Shown in pieces: positions 35,555-48,423 of a stretch of 64,000 nucleotides of DNA. Positions within the stretch are counted from its first letter, which is position 1; each line of letters starts with the position of its first letter. The notes under the pieces were generated by a model. It made no database searches and had not been told where the DNA came from. It saw only the letters and a program-made list of their open reading frames with translations. The translations under genes were made by a program, and so were the position numbers. This stretch comes from Panax quinquefolius. Its lineage: Eukaryota; Streptophyta; Magnoliopsida; Apiales; Araliaceae. The stretch is from positions 94,268,792-94,332,791 of the forward strand of contig CM035153.1 in NCBI GenBank assembly GCA_020205615.1, given 5' to 3'.

Positions 35555-37521
35555 TCAGAAAAAGTCAATAGTGTCAATGTCCATATCATCGATGTTGTCA
35601 ACCTGATGTAACTCCTCCTGAGTAACTAGATCTCTATCTACAGGGATGTCAAGCCTATATAAAGGAGGATCTGCCCCGAAAAAACCAAATGGGTCATCCA
35701 AGCGGCCATTGCTAGAGCTTGAAGGATCAAAAGTATCTACCTCTGCAGGATCTCTTCCCAAATGCCGAATGAAAATATGTGACTGGTCCAGCTGCCGAGT
35801 CAATCTCTCAATCTGTGTCACGTGAGTTGGATCTCTGACACAGGTTAGCCAATCTGCCATCATCATGGATCCTGGAACCATATCCCCCATGAACTGTGTG
35901 GCGGGGGTCTGAGCTCCAATCGTGCGAGGGATCCACCAATGCTGGAACATCTCCTGAGAACAGGGGCCCTCTGACAATGTAAAACCGTCAATCCCCAATA
36001 ATGGGATGTCAACGACGGGTGACTGCGAAACAGGCCAATAACGCTTGGCAAGAGGCAAGATCGACATATGAATCTCTCCTGTAGTGCTCCTGATAGCACG
36101 CTCTCCTAAATAGAGCTTCCATCCTCCATCTATAAAGAGAGGAATCCTACGAGTGGATATGACGTACTCTACTCTGGTAGGGTACCCATCCTCAAAACCA
36201 ACTCCCAATTGCTCCCCAGAGTAGGGAATCCACGTGATGACATCAGCTGTCAATAGCTCCAGCTGCAGGCGACAATGAGTGAAACCCTCAGCAACAGGGA
36301 CCTCCACCAGTATAGAATGATGCCATCTCCGTCCTCGTGGATAGGTATCTAAACCTAGCATGCTCACAGGACGCAAGCAAGGGAGCCTCTTATAGGCCCA
36401 AAACTGCCAACACAAAGGCAAACATCACTTATTAGTCAACATTCTTAACCTATACATGGGAAAATATAAGAGAAATACTCACCAGTAGAAATGGGTAGAA
36501 TCCTAACCACACCTCGGTCAAGCCCTGTGATCGCATGCGCATTCCCCTGAGTAAATATGCAAAGGTGTAGGAACCCCAATCATACTCTCATATACGGTCC
36601 ACGTGTCGAGTGGCGCTAATCAATGCGAAAGACAACGTAGAAGAGTTATCTGATATGAAGCAAATTTCTAATGATCATCAGAACAATCGCCAAGAATGCG
36701 ATCCCGACTCACACATCATCGGGTATGGGCTCGCCAACAACCTTCGCCATAAGCATCTACGCCAAAGGACCCGTCCCGAACAGTCCCCGCCTTCGAAAGC
36801 GCCCGCCGTAACGCCCAACAAGAATCTGACGGCAGTAGGGCTGATATCCGTCGTGCAAGGCACCGGCTCGACTCCAAACTCCATATCTGTGATAAACTGC
36901 CAATCTATTGGAGTCATCATCACCTCGCAGTCCAACAAATAAAGTTACTGAGTCTGGTGGAACCACCGCTCAGAAAGTGCCCTAAGGCAACCCCAGGGAC
37001 AGCGACGGGGTAGAATGGAGAAGAACCTCCCGAATCCCCAGCCATGGACGATCACTCTATAGTCATCATGCAAGGGCACGATACATAGAGTGGATGCTAA
37101 ACCGATTCCTCGAGGTCAGGTGAAGTCGGAATGTACATCAAATGTAGATCAAACATCAGACTCCTTGACTCCTCTTCAATAGGAAATAAGGAAGATTAAA
37201 GATTTAACTTCATACCTCGTTTGCGTGCAGGTATACTGAAGGATGCCTACTCAAGTCACCCAGAAGATCTGGGTTCGCCACTTGAATACCTGGCAATTCC
37301 CTACGGGGAACACATACAGCAGGAGCAGGAACCTCGAACGGTACATCCTCCTCCTCCTCCTCCTCCTCCTCGACATTTGGCACCTCAACCCGAATAGGAC
37401 GTACCACCGCCACAGCCAAACAACGAGGTTGTCTCATAGAACAGTGCTGAGCCTCTTCAATAGCCCTCCTCCGTACACCCGAAGTGGTCCTGCGGGAACT
37501 GTTCGGCTGATCTGGATCCAT
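35555..37521 (-). CDS. Antisense plant-mobile-domain (PMD) gene with introns, copy B
   Basis: Read on the minus strand. Exon 1 is 37521 to about 37216: MDPDQPNSSRRTTSGVRRRA..., a Glu-rich run, ending GAG|GTATGA. Exon 2, about 37110-36700, has ALSERWFHQTQ, a TAA, then LYLLDCEVMMTPIDWQFIT, the PMD pattern of an ERW core followed by a leucine-rich target-recognition segment. Exon 3, about 36556-36482, has MRMRSQGLTEVWLGFYPFLL with donor CTG|GTGAGT. Exon 4, 36407 to the stop at 35555, follows acceptor TTTGTGTTGGCAG: FWAYKRLPCLRPV, open for over 280 codons, with an acidic tail. PMD proteins are host factors and passengers of plant transposons. Exon boundaries are inferred by eye. The TAA in exon 2 may inactivate it. 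Confidence 0.6.
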
Positions 37522-39317
37522 AATATCTGGACAACAAGTCTCTAAATCACCTCAGAAAGGGTGTGGTAATTCCGTACCTGGAGTCTTTTTTAAAATGCAT
37601 TCTATGATTACATGCATACATACATTATTTTAATATACATCTACTGTAGAGTTAAAAATGCATAACTACTCAATACCTACATTTTGAAAATTTTTGCCTT
37701 AGCTCCTTTGTAAATGGGACTATCCACATGCACATAGGCATGACTACGTGGCCATTCAGTAGCATACATGTACACAGTCATATACATCCTGTATGCATTC
37801 ATCACATCACAGTAGAAAATCCGTAAGTGTAATCTAATTACCAGGATTATTTTACTATTATACTTTTATTCATTTGTCCTCAGATAGGATAAGAAATGAC
37901 AGTAAAAGGTACCAATTTGACTGCTTCAATAGTCAAATTTTTTTCACATCATTATGTTCAGCATGGTTTAATACTAACATTTGCTATGTTGAATATTTTT
38001 TTATCAAGTCATATCAACATGCATATTCACTACTATGTGTCTAAATGCATTTCATGCGATAAGTCATTTTCCAATGGACAGAAATTGGAAAAAATACATG
38101 CATGTCTTTCCAGTACAGTGAAGAACGCTTGTACGGTGACAGAATAAGTAGAAAGATTCCCGAACCCCGCAGATCTGCAGAAGAACTCTCAGATTTCCTT
38201 TGCGGCGCAGCTTGAAAATGACTTATGAAAGCAACCAATGTACCTATACATATACATAGTAATGGCCGTCGCAGTCAACTCGTGGCTCCAAGGTACACCT
38301 GGCCCCCTACATGGGTCCTACACCTCTGATTCGATCCAGTTAGAGTTGCAAAGGAGGTCTCACAAGCTGAAAAGGCCAAATCAGGAATAAAAACGCTACG
38401 CGATCGAGATTAATAAAGAACGACCTAAAATCCTCGGTTTCTTGTCACGAGTTAAACTCCCGTCGCTCAATAGTATTTCACCGAATGCAGGTATACTATA
38501 CCAATAATCTCAGCTTTCACAAACCATGCTCGGCAATACCCCACAAAGGTCCGATGCCGTCATTTGCAGGGATACAACCCAAAACCTCCCCGACGGGGGT
38601 TACAACGCCGAAGTTATGAAACATCTACGAATCCCCGGCGGGGGTTACAATGCAAAACTACAAAATATCAAATGTCCCTGGCGGGGGTCACAACGAACTT
38701 CTATCAAGCATCTATGTATCCCCGGCGGGGGTTACAACGCAATGCAACCATTGATACACACATCAATGAGGGTCAAGCAGCCTTGACGATATATCAACCA
38801 ATGGCAAGTAAACCCATTGAAGCAACCTTCCTCAGCAAGGTTGACAACATAATTCTACCATTGACACACACATCAATGAAGGTCATACAACCTTAACAAT
38901 GCACCCTGTAGGGATTCATCCCATGATACACACATCAGCGAAGATCAGGCAACCCTGATAACAACCAACTGTTGGCAGTAACTCCGACAGTATGAGGGAA
39001 CATGTTATACACATCCTCAAAGCAGACTCAGCTTTATTCCTACAGATCTCTTCCACACAAGAGGTACCTCTATGGAGTATAAGCCAGTGTCTAGGATTCA
39101 AGACTTTGGTGGTAGTCCCAATGTCAACATCCTTGAAGACTTGGATCGCATGTCCAAGCCATTACTGATTATCATCCCAGCAGGATTTCTTTACAATCAT
39201 CCATACATTCTACATACATTTGCATCATGTTGTTGCATATCGCATCATGATTATCTTGCTTGAATTTCAAGTATCTAGGATTCCTTATCCTATCCATGAC
39301 TTTCATTGCATGAATAT
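37522..39317 (+). other. 3' noncoding part of copy B
   Basis: No gene seen. 37600-38280 is AT-rich with many ACATACAT motifs. 38586-38745 holds the GC hairpin array. 38745-38960 holds repeats of TGATACACACATCAATGA with GGTCAAGCAGCCTTGAC-like palindromes. 39060-39317 has no evident structure. Confidence 0.5.
38586..38745 (+). repeat. Array of four CCCCGGCGGGG hairpins
   Basis: Four copies of a GC-rich palindrome followed by GTTACAA: CCCCGACGGGGGTTACAAC (38588), CCCCGGCGGGGGTTACAA (38633), CCCTGGCGGGGGTCACAAC (about 38676) and CCCCGGCGGGGGTTACAAC (about 38720), about 44 bp apart, in otherwise AT-rich DNA. Confidence 0.7.
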
Positions 39318-39333
39318 GATAAAGAGGGGCATC
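39318..39333 (+). other. Polypurine tract of copy B
   Basis: GATAAAGAGGGGCATC just before the 3' LTR (TGCAGACAC). The AAAGAGGGG core is the likely plus-strand primer. Confidence 0.6.
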
Positions 39334-40875
39334 TGCAGACACTCAAAATTTTCTGCACTCCTATTACTAACATTGCAGGAGGGTAGATTCATCTTTTGGG
39401 GATAACCCTGAAAGACAGCCTACATACATTCCGGGTACTACCGGAAATTCAGCTCCAAACCCGGAACACAAATCGGGAACATCAGATCCAATCCGGATAC
39501 TATCGGAAGCTCAGTTCTAAACCCGAAACACAACCCAAGAATGTCATTTCTATTCTCGGAGATAACCCCGAGATATGCAGATCAAAAGACCAGCAACAAC
39601 ACCGGAGAGAATAGTTATGTCTCGGTGATAACACCGCCACGTTCAGTTCCAATCCCAGAGATAATACTGGGAGAAGCAACCCCATCCTTGGTGATAGCCC
39701 CAAGAGATGTCATTGTAGTTCCTGTGATAACACCAGAAATTCTTGTTTCAAACACATGCGATCACCTTCAACCACATACATCCTGTCAAAGCACACATAC
39801 CTCAGACAAGAACATACACAGATGACAGTGAGGCACACAAACAAGCAGTCTAATCTCAGATGCAACCCTAAGCAACGTCTGCTTTCTGCTTAAACTAGTG
39901 ATAACCCCAGTGAGGAGTCACAACGTCATCTGACCACGTCAATAAGATGATATTGCAGCATACCAACAAGTAGTCCAATCTCAGCTGTAACCCTGAGCAA
40001 TGTCTACTTTCAACTCAACCCAGCGATAACCCCGGCAAGGAGTCACACATCATCTTGTTCATTCGACAAATAGCACGTCGTCTCAATGCTTCATACATAC
40101 ATACATACAACAATGTCCCATAAGAATCAAGGAGTGACAGTCCCGAGTGACTATTACGTGGCAAGATTTGGATAGACTTTGAAGCTTGAAGACCATGGGC
40201 ATGTAATTCTCTTCCTGACTTCGTACAACCTCTAATCCATGTCATTACGTAACTCTCGACACAAGCGATCCGAAGAAGTATAGATATACTTCATTTGGAT
40301 GCTCGGATTGAAGTTCTGCAAGTTCGATTGGACATTATAGTGCACGAGTGCACGTACTACGAGACGATGGGACCCACAAAGCCCGGGCCAACCACGACCA
40401 CCAGTGCGAGTTCAATCATGCTGCTGCAGTTGACTCTCGCCGCCATTCTTCTGTAAATATAGAGGGGGGGGGGGGTTAGCCATTTGAAGGGAGAGAGAGA
40501 AGGAAAAAGGTGAGGAAGCCCTGTCCATTTAGCTCTGCATACATATCTTTTGAGTGTTTCCTCTTCTTTAAACACTAGTTAGCTCATATATAGCTACTTT
40601 TTTATCTGGCTGGAGCTAAGTGTATATCCATTTAAAGTCAAAGAAGTCTACTTTGGCAGTCCACTGTAAGCCTTCTTACATTCTAGAAAACATCTTTCTC
40701 CTATTATCACACACTGTTGTACACGTTGGGAGTCGTGTGAGTGTGTTTGCCCGGACTTCGGTCCGTGGTTTTCATTTTTATCTGTATTTATATACTAATA
40801 TATGTATATATTTCATATATATGGACTAACATTATCGATTTATGCCTCGATTGAGCCTAGACTTTGGTCTGGAGC

Positions 40876-40941
<66 letters not shown>

Positions 40942-40998
40942 GTGTGGTCGATCATTCATATGAGCCTGATTTGATGCAGTGCGTTTAATTGCTTATAA

Positions 40999-41035
<37 letters not shown>

Positions 41036-41179
41036 TTGTCGTATATATCTCGATGAGCTTCGGATTTTATATAAAGTTGCATTTACTCGCTTTTTTATAT
41101 ATATAAATATATATAATTGTTATCTGTACATATCCGATGAGCTTTGAATTTTATATCCTGTGTTTATCGCTTTTATATA

Positions 41180-41229
<50 letters not shown>

Positions 41230-42045
41230 ATATATATATATATATAATCGCTATCGCTTTCCATATAAATTGCAGTATCTTGTGAGCCTAGGAATCATGT
41301 GATCACATGTTCAGTCTACTGAATCTAGATTCGGTTCCCATTATGGACATTTTATGGTTGTAAGCAGCTTGTACATTATTTTACAATATTTGAGCTTCCT
41401 TGGATGGCTGTCATGCCCATGAGGAGTTCGCCACTGCTGTATATTATTTTCTCGAGGATGCCTCGCATCTCGAAAATAAAAGCAAACAAACCGGACATTT
41501 AATAATAAAATGGACGTATGAAAAGGTCTCAATTCCTATTAAGCACAAGGTTTGAAAAACCTTTTTTACAAAATTTCATTGCTATCTTGTGGTTAAAATT
41601 GGATTTTTCTAAATAAAATTCACACCCTTGAATATAGGTGCGAACGAGGCCTCGCACTACTTCCAGATAATTGAACATTGATCCACACACACACACACAC
41701 ACATTCATATAACAATTTCATTGAAAAGTGGTAGTCACCGTGGTAACACGGATGTCGGGGGGTGCTTATAACCTTCCCTCCGCATAATCAAGCCCCCGAA
41801 CCCTTAATGAATCTCGGTTTCATAGACCCGTTTAGCAGTGCCAAATCAATGGGTTAATGTGCAAACCTTTTCGGTTGCGTTGGTGCAACCAATTGAAAAC
41901 ACCAACTGGCGACTCTTAAAGTCAATCGTCGACATTATACATGTAGGACCTTTTTCGCTTATTTTTTCAAACAAATCTCACATTAACATGAGAACACCAA
42001 AAGACAAGTAACGAAAAGGGACACTCAAAAATCCCGACGTCGATA
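39334..42045 (+). repeat. 3' LTR of Tat copy B
   Basis: Starts TGCAGACACTC (TGT to TGC change) and ends CGACGTCGATA (final CA to TA). Colinear with 11923-14596. It has longer TA tracts (40882-40938, 41001-41030, 41176-41250), the hairpin CGGACTTCGGTCCG with a C(TTCG)G loop at about 40752-40765, and degenerate versions of the other hairpins. CCCCT follows directly. Confidence 0.85.
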
Positions 42046-42577
42046 CCCCTACCAAAACACAAAGATTTATCATCTGGTACTGGGATCAAACTTTAATCCA
42101 CCTTATTTCATCGGCTTCAGACCAAAGGGATGGAACTACATGACCTCTCCTTACAAATAGGAGATCCGGCGACCATCTAAGCTGCGGGTGTGCCTCAAAG
42201 AGCAACACTAATCCATAAGAGATGGAATTAACTAGGCTCCTCTTAAATAGGAGTACTGGCGACCATCTGTGGTGCAGTAAATCTCATAGAGGAAAAGTTA
42301 CACTCCTCTCCACATTTTGATACAGAAACCAGTCCTAAGACACCAAAGATGGTAGGGTTACACACAGATCAATGATCCGTTCTGAAAGATCCTGCGATGT
42401 CTCAATGTCCACACATCAAGGATGAGTTCAGAATGCATCAAGATCACAAGCCCTGAAGAAACAGGCAAATATCAAGCAAGTATTAAGGCACAACTAAAAG
42501 GGAAGTGAATCAAAATATATTTCTCTGCCATATATAATGTTGTTTGATATATACAAATGTGTTGTACGTGACAAAAT
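42046..42577 (+). other. Continuation of Tat copy A 3' region
   Basis: CCCCTACCAAAACAC... matches 32985-33512 of copy B and is the natural continuation of A after its 11922 break. It ends where reverse element C begins. No gene. Confidence 0.75.
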
Positions 42578-43693
42578 TGTGACTCCCCCAAAATAGGTAT
42601 ACATCACCCATCTTGAGTTGCTAGATATATGGTACATAAATCAACTACAAACTTAATTATACAACTGTCGGGTAAAATACGACAAAACATAGCTGAGAGT
42701 TTAAACAAGAATATTGCCTTCTTAGACAGTATCCACTCTCAATGGAGTCCTCATTACAATTATTATCACACTATTTCATAGAATAGTGAGGACTACTAAA
42801 GCCACTTATCCTGGACCATCAATTCATTTCCCGACCAGTCCCAACTATATTCTCTTTTCCTGAAGAGAACAGTGAAAGAAAGGGGTGAACTCAACTAGCC
42901 CAGTAAGAAATATTATGACTAAGATAATGCAGAATAAATTATCCTTAGCCTTCAACAGTGTTAAACTGATAAAATACAATAAACATCAAGTTTAACTACA
43001 GCGGAATAAGAAATCTATTAGAAGAGTCAAGTAGAATATAATGTCTACTATCTCTTCTAGATTAAAAGTCCATCGTTAATATTTCATTCCTGTAATACTC
43101 AACAATAGTTCTTTGTTATACCCAAGACAAAAAGAACTATCATCTCCTGTCTTCACCTAAACCACCAAAGATTATAGTGAAATCCACAATTCATATTTAT
43201 AATCATGTAAATCAACAGTTTCTCCTTGCCACAAAGGCTTAATAGAACGTTTACTCAATATCCTTACCCCAAAGGCTAAAGATAGTCAAATATAATAACA
43301 ATGATCATACTAATCAGTTGTCTACCTTTGCACTACGGGCCAAAGATATTAAACAATAAACCAATGGTCATGATCATACCAATCAATTGTTTGTCAATGC
43401 ACTACGGCCAAAGAAATTCAACTGTTAACTAATGGTCATGATCCTGCCAATCACATCATCGAATTATCCATGCACTATGGGCCAAGGATATGCGTTATTA
43501 TCACCAGTGGTTATGATCATGTCATACACCTGTCCATCTTTGCATGTAAGCCAAAGATATACAACTATAAAACCAATAATCAACAGTCCATCTTTGCACG
43601 TAAGCCAAAAATATACAACTGTAAAACCAATAATCAACAGTCCATCTATGAACGTAAGCCAAAGATGACTTTCATCACAACATAAGCATGAGG

Positions 43694-45543
43694 TGTTAGG
43701 TTTGTAATATTCATGAAACGCAATCAAATTGCATAAAATAAGCGAAAACTTGGAAAATTAGAGTTTTAAAATTTTACAAACCATATACCCAGATCACCCT
43801 TTATGCACAATTATTAATTAAACAAAAAAGATAGAACAAGAACCATACCCTTGAATCCACCGGGTTTGATTCCTTCCTTTGATCAACGTTAGCCACCCAA
43901 GTATTTGGCCTCTAGAGGTGATCCACCAAGGAAGAATAAATATTCAAGAAGATGGGTATTTGGCTCAAACCCTAGTATTTCTATCTTTATAGAAAAAGGG
44001 GACGTACTCTTCAACTATTGGAATTACGTATTCACGTATTTTGTGAAAGTGTCAACCACCACCTCACCCATAATAAGACTCCTCTTATTTATAGATGTAG
44101 GCAACCCTCCTTAACAATTAAGGAATTGGGTTTTTCTTTTAATTAATTAAATTCCTTTAATTAATTAGGCTCCTAATCTTATTAGGAATAATTAATTAAA
44201 ATCTTTTAATTAATTAGCTTCCTAATCTTATTAGGAAATTTGAGAGTACTTTATTAATTAATTACCAAACTCTTTTAGGAATTAAATAATAATAATAATA
44301 ATAATAATAGTAATAATAATAATAAGACTCCTCTTATTAATTTATATTTAATATTTCTAAAATATTAAATAATAAATATTAAGTTATTTAATTTATTCTA
44401 TCACCATAGATTAAATTAAATATACTTAACTTATTATTGTTACGATTATACCATTTGCTTCTTAAATAATTATTCTTCCTTTTATGGTGTGACCCTTTAG
44501 GTTCTCCATATTAAACTGGTTGTGAATAAATCAATTAGAACAATTCTAATCTTATTTAAATAAATAAATTAAATAACTAATTTATTTAAATAAATAATAT
44601 TTATTCCACAATAGGGATAAGCCTACCTAGCGATCAACGACTTTCTAGATAATATAGATTTCAACATTAATCATAAAAGAACCTTTGAGTAAATAGTTCA
44701 CGTACAATTCAATCCTTCCACCATGCAATGTCCCAATTAAATATAAGACATGGAATTACTGTCAACTCTTATTTTATTTAATTATATGTATTTCGACTCA
44801 TAAATGCACAACTCCAAATAATGCAAATTAGAAACTCCTTTTCTAATTACATTCTGCCTTGGCCAAGGACTATTGGGTTGTCATTTATCGAATCACATAG
44901 GACTTTTCTCTTCTTTTACTAGAAGTGGTAGATTCTTTATTGATCATACATTATCTCCATGTACAACTTATTATACCCAAGCATACCCTTTGATATACCC
45001 AAAGGGTCTTAAGGAATAAATTAAAGTATAACTCATCATACACAAGATACTATGATGATCTCAAGTCCAAGGATCACTTGTACTACTATCACTAAAGGAA
45101 TTCCTACTGACAGGCAAGTAAAACTCCATTAGGTATTCCTTAGCGAGCCACGTTCAGTGAACTTATTCTCTAATAAGCACCTACATAAATGCTTTAGTGT
45201 CTCCACACAAATGATCATGAGATCAATCATCCTCATCCAATGAGCAAGCAATGTATGTACCAATCTATCCGGATTTTTTAATCCCCAATTTAGTAATCCA
45301 ACGATTGGGAACTATTTTAGTTTTCAGATTTCTAAGAATTTAGATCTCATTAGAATGATCATCATCATTATTCTAAATGCATTGCTTAAAACTATGGGTT
45401 TATCATATATTATAAAACATCATCATGTAGATAATTAAAAGCCTTTAATATATTAATACTTTTTATTAATAAATGAATAAGATTGTTTACAAAGTATAAG
45501 TTTTATCATCAAACATGATTGGCTTGTGTGCATACTACTTTCA
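43694..45543 (-). mobile_element. Copia-like solo LTR G
   Basis: 1850 bp with TG...CA ends (TGTTAGGTTTG / ACTACTTTCA), absent from the matching place in the second C LTR (49880). It is flanked by TGAGG (43689-43693) and TGATG (45544-45548), a 5-bp duplication with one change. A TATA box on the minus strand (reverse of about 44088-44101, CTATAAATAAGAGG) gives its orientation. No interior or coding part, hence a solo LTR. Homologous to H at 53472-55346. Confidence 0.75.
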
Positions 45544-46599
45544 TGATGATGATAACAATGATATAAGCATTAATCAAACGAAATCAAGGATAAATATTAA
45601 AGACTTTAAATTTATCCAGAGTTTAAAAATATCTAAATTGTCAACATGATATTGCTTTGTGGAGTAAAATTCAAGAATAATATTGTATCAAAAATGATTT
45701 GAATGTAAAATAATATTACAACTAATATTTAACAAAGATAATAACATTATTCATTATATTATAAACTCCATTTAATAGTATTCATTATATAATAACATTA
45801 AATTCATTTACTAATATTATTAACCATTAAATAATATTTTAAATCAATGATTTCATAACACCTTAATCCAAATGTTATCAATCACTTTATAAACTCATAA
45901 TCTAATATTATTAATATTATAACAATATTTTAATCACTTCTTAAACTTATAAAAATTTATTTTAATTGTTTACACTTTATCAAATAATGCATTTAATCAT
46001 TCAAAATGTCATACTCATAAGATTTCATCACCAATTAATAAATCACTCATAAAAAAATCTATATATACCTTATATATGATTTCAAAGCTTTAAAATCATA
46101 TTTACCATTTTTTCAACTTCACATAACATATTTAATTCATATGTTCGTACTAAACCATTTTCATGAAAAATAACAAATCAGTCCCAAAAAGTTTTCTTTT
46201 CTGGGATTTAGCAGAATATAATCCTATGTTGAACATATATTTTTTTCAAAATTTTTAAAATTGATTTATTATTTTTTATATGGCCAAAACTGCCGCATAT
46301 ATTTAGACATTTATCATAAATTGTACTTTTTTCTAAAATTTTCGAAACTTACAGGGTATACTCCCGTTATATACATGTACTCCTAATAAAAATTTTACAA
46401 ATTTTGGAGTTAACCACAAGGAGTTATACGTGTTTACTTTTAAAATAGTCTTTTCTCATAAAATTCATAACTCCTAATCTATACATCCAAAAATTGCCAT
46501 TTTTGGACACAATCTAGAAAACTCAACAAATCATCATTTCAAATTTTTCTAGAATTTTTGAGGGTCAGAAAAATTACGAAACTGCAAATGGATTTTCAT

Positions 46600-47150
46600 C
46601 CGCCATGCGGTAATCCACGTAGACAGATCATTTCCATAATTTAATAAAGAATGAATACGAAGGGTCATTCACCATGCATGTGGTAGTCCACACAGACAGG
46701 TTATTCAACAGAATAATAAAGAATGGAATAACAAAAGAATTCACCAGGCATGCGATAGACCGCACATACATGTTATTCCCAATAAAATAATAAAGAATGG
46801 AATAATAGAAGAATTCACCAGGCATGTGATAGACCACACAGACATGTTATTCCCAACAGAATAATAAATAATGGAACCAGGTCATGCGTAATACACACAG
46901 ACATGATATTCCAACAGAATAATAAAGAATGGAATAACAGAAGAATTCACCATGCATGCGATAGACCGCATAGACAGGTTATTCAAACGGAATAATAAAT
47001 AATGGAACCTGGTCATGCGTAATCTGCATAGACAGGATATTCCAACAGAATAATAAAGAATGGAATAACAGAAGAATTTCACCATGTATGCGGTATCAGA
47101 TATACAAAGTTATTCCAATGGAATAATAAAGAATGGAATAACAGAAGTTC
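46600..47150 (-). repeat. Tandem repeats in C LTR 1
   Basis: About seven units of AATAATAAAGAATGGAATAA, CAGAAGAATTCACCATGCAT and GCGATAGACCGCA, then ACAGGTTATTCC. Element D has a related tandem block in the opposite orientation at 62160-62600, with GTGTTTTACACCGGACCGG in each unit. Confidence 0.65.
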
Positions 47151-48423
47151 TCTTCATGAATACGAAAGAAATAATACCCCTTACTATAATAATAATATCC
47201 CTTACTTTAGAAGAAAACTAGATACTGAAATAGTGAGGTAGAAGACTTCTCTTCTTCTTTCTCTCTATAATTTCTCTCTATAATAATTGCTTTATAACTT
47301 TAGTGAATTGGTGAGAATGAAAGAAGAATTAGCTTCTATTTATAGGAAAATATAGTTTCGATATTTGCATGTTTTGGGGCTCAAAATATTACAGTATAAT
47401 ACCTTCTACTTTTTCTATATTTTTAATTTAGTCCTGCAAGTTTTATCAAACTTGCACCACCTCCCTTAATAGTAAATCATGTGAATCAATAGTAAATCAT
47501 ATGAATCAATAGTTACAGACATATGAAAATCTAATTACAAAGATAGTACCTCCATCTATACCTCCATTTTTAACTTAGTCCTGCAAGTATTATCAATCTT
47601 GCACCACCTCCCTTAATAGTACAAGAATGTGAATCAATAGTACACACATGTGAACAAATAGTTATAATCATGTGAATCAATAGCAATTAATTGCTCATTT
47701 ATCCGGTTAATTACCCGATTGGTTAATATAACTTCCAGACATCAATAAATGTCGATTTCCACTAACACTAATAATCCCAACACAATGGAACTATTTTTAT
47801 CAAAAAAATTATCTTTGAAATTTTAAACTTTGACTTTTTCAAAAAAGTCAACTATTGACTTTTTGACCAAAGAGTCAACCCCAAAAAATTTTGTGTTTAT
47901 AGTCTATTTTTACTAATTTTATCGTTCCAGACTCAAATATCATGTCCGCGTCTCCAAATTTAACTCCGAACTCAAATTCGATTTTTAATAACATTTATTC
48001 ATTATTATTATAATTTGCAATATTTAACAACTAGGTCATTCCCAGGAAAGAGAGGGCTTCCCGATAAGGATTTCTCCCTATTGGCGCACAATTAGGTGAC
48101 CAAACCTCTCCTTGACAGAACTTCTAGACATTGTCAATATTGCAAATAATAATACGAATAACTTTGTCGTCTCAATTATTAATTTAATAATATAAAATAT
48201 TGTGATAATAATTGAATAAAACTGAGTGACTTCTCACGTAAGCATGAATAATCAATACCGTGTGCTACTATGCAACCACGAGTATTTTATGACAACTAGC
48301 TTACTTTGAAAAAATTTCAAATATCACCCTTAACTTTAACCTTTTATCAATTTAACCATTTACTAAATAGAATAATTATAAGAAAATTGAATACTCTCAT
48401 TTCATAAAATTCGGTGTCTCACA

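Larger units (their letters stand above)
11923..42045 (+). mobile_element. Tat/Ogre-type Ty3/gypsy copy B, inserted in copy A
   Basis: A structurally complete element of about 20.4 kb once the 9.7-kb nested chromovirus E is subtracted. It has two LTRs, a tRNA-Arg-type primer site, gag-pro-intron-RT-RNH-aRNH-IN, a long 3' region with two antisense genes, and a purine tract before the 3' LTR. The five bases before the 5' LTR (11918-11922) and after the 3' LTR (42046-42050) are both CCCCT, a perfect target-site duplication. This places B inside A rather than next to it. Its sense ORFs carry stops, so it depends on other copies or is dead. Confidence 0.85.
42578..48423 (-). repeat. LTR 1 of element C (contains solo LTR G)
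   Basis: Begins TGTGACTCCCCCAAAATAGG (reverse of the E-type LTR end) and ends GTGTCTCACA. The reverse TATA box CCTATAAATAGAAG lies at 47336-47346. Repeats homologous to the E LTR 54-bp class lie at 43330-43680, and a 70-bp-class tandem repeat at 46600-47150. A block at 48030-48130 matches the E LTR region CTAGAAAGTTC...GGAGAGGTTTGG in reverse. Confidence 0.75.

Noticed and set aside
36610..36942. Plus-strand 110-codon ORF
   Set aside because: Shadow of the minus-strand plant-mobile-domain exon, which has the recognisable motifs.
38586..38745. CRISPR-like array
   Set aside because: Short plant retrotransposon tandem repeat with palindromes, too few units, no cas genes and a eukaryotic context.
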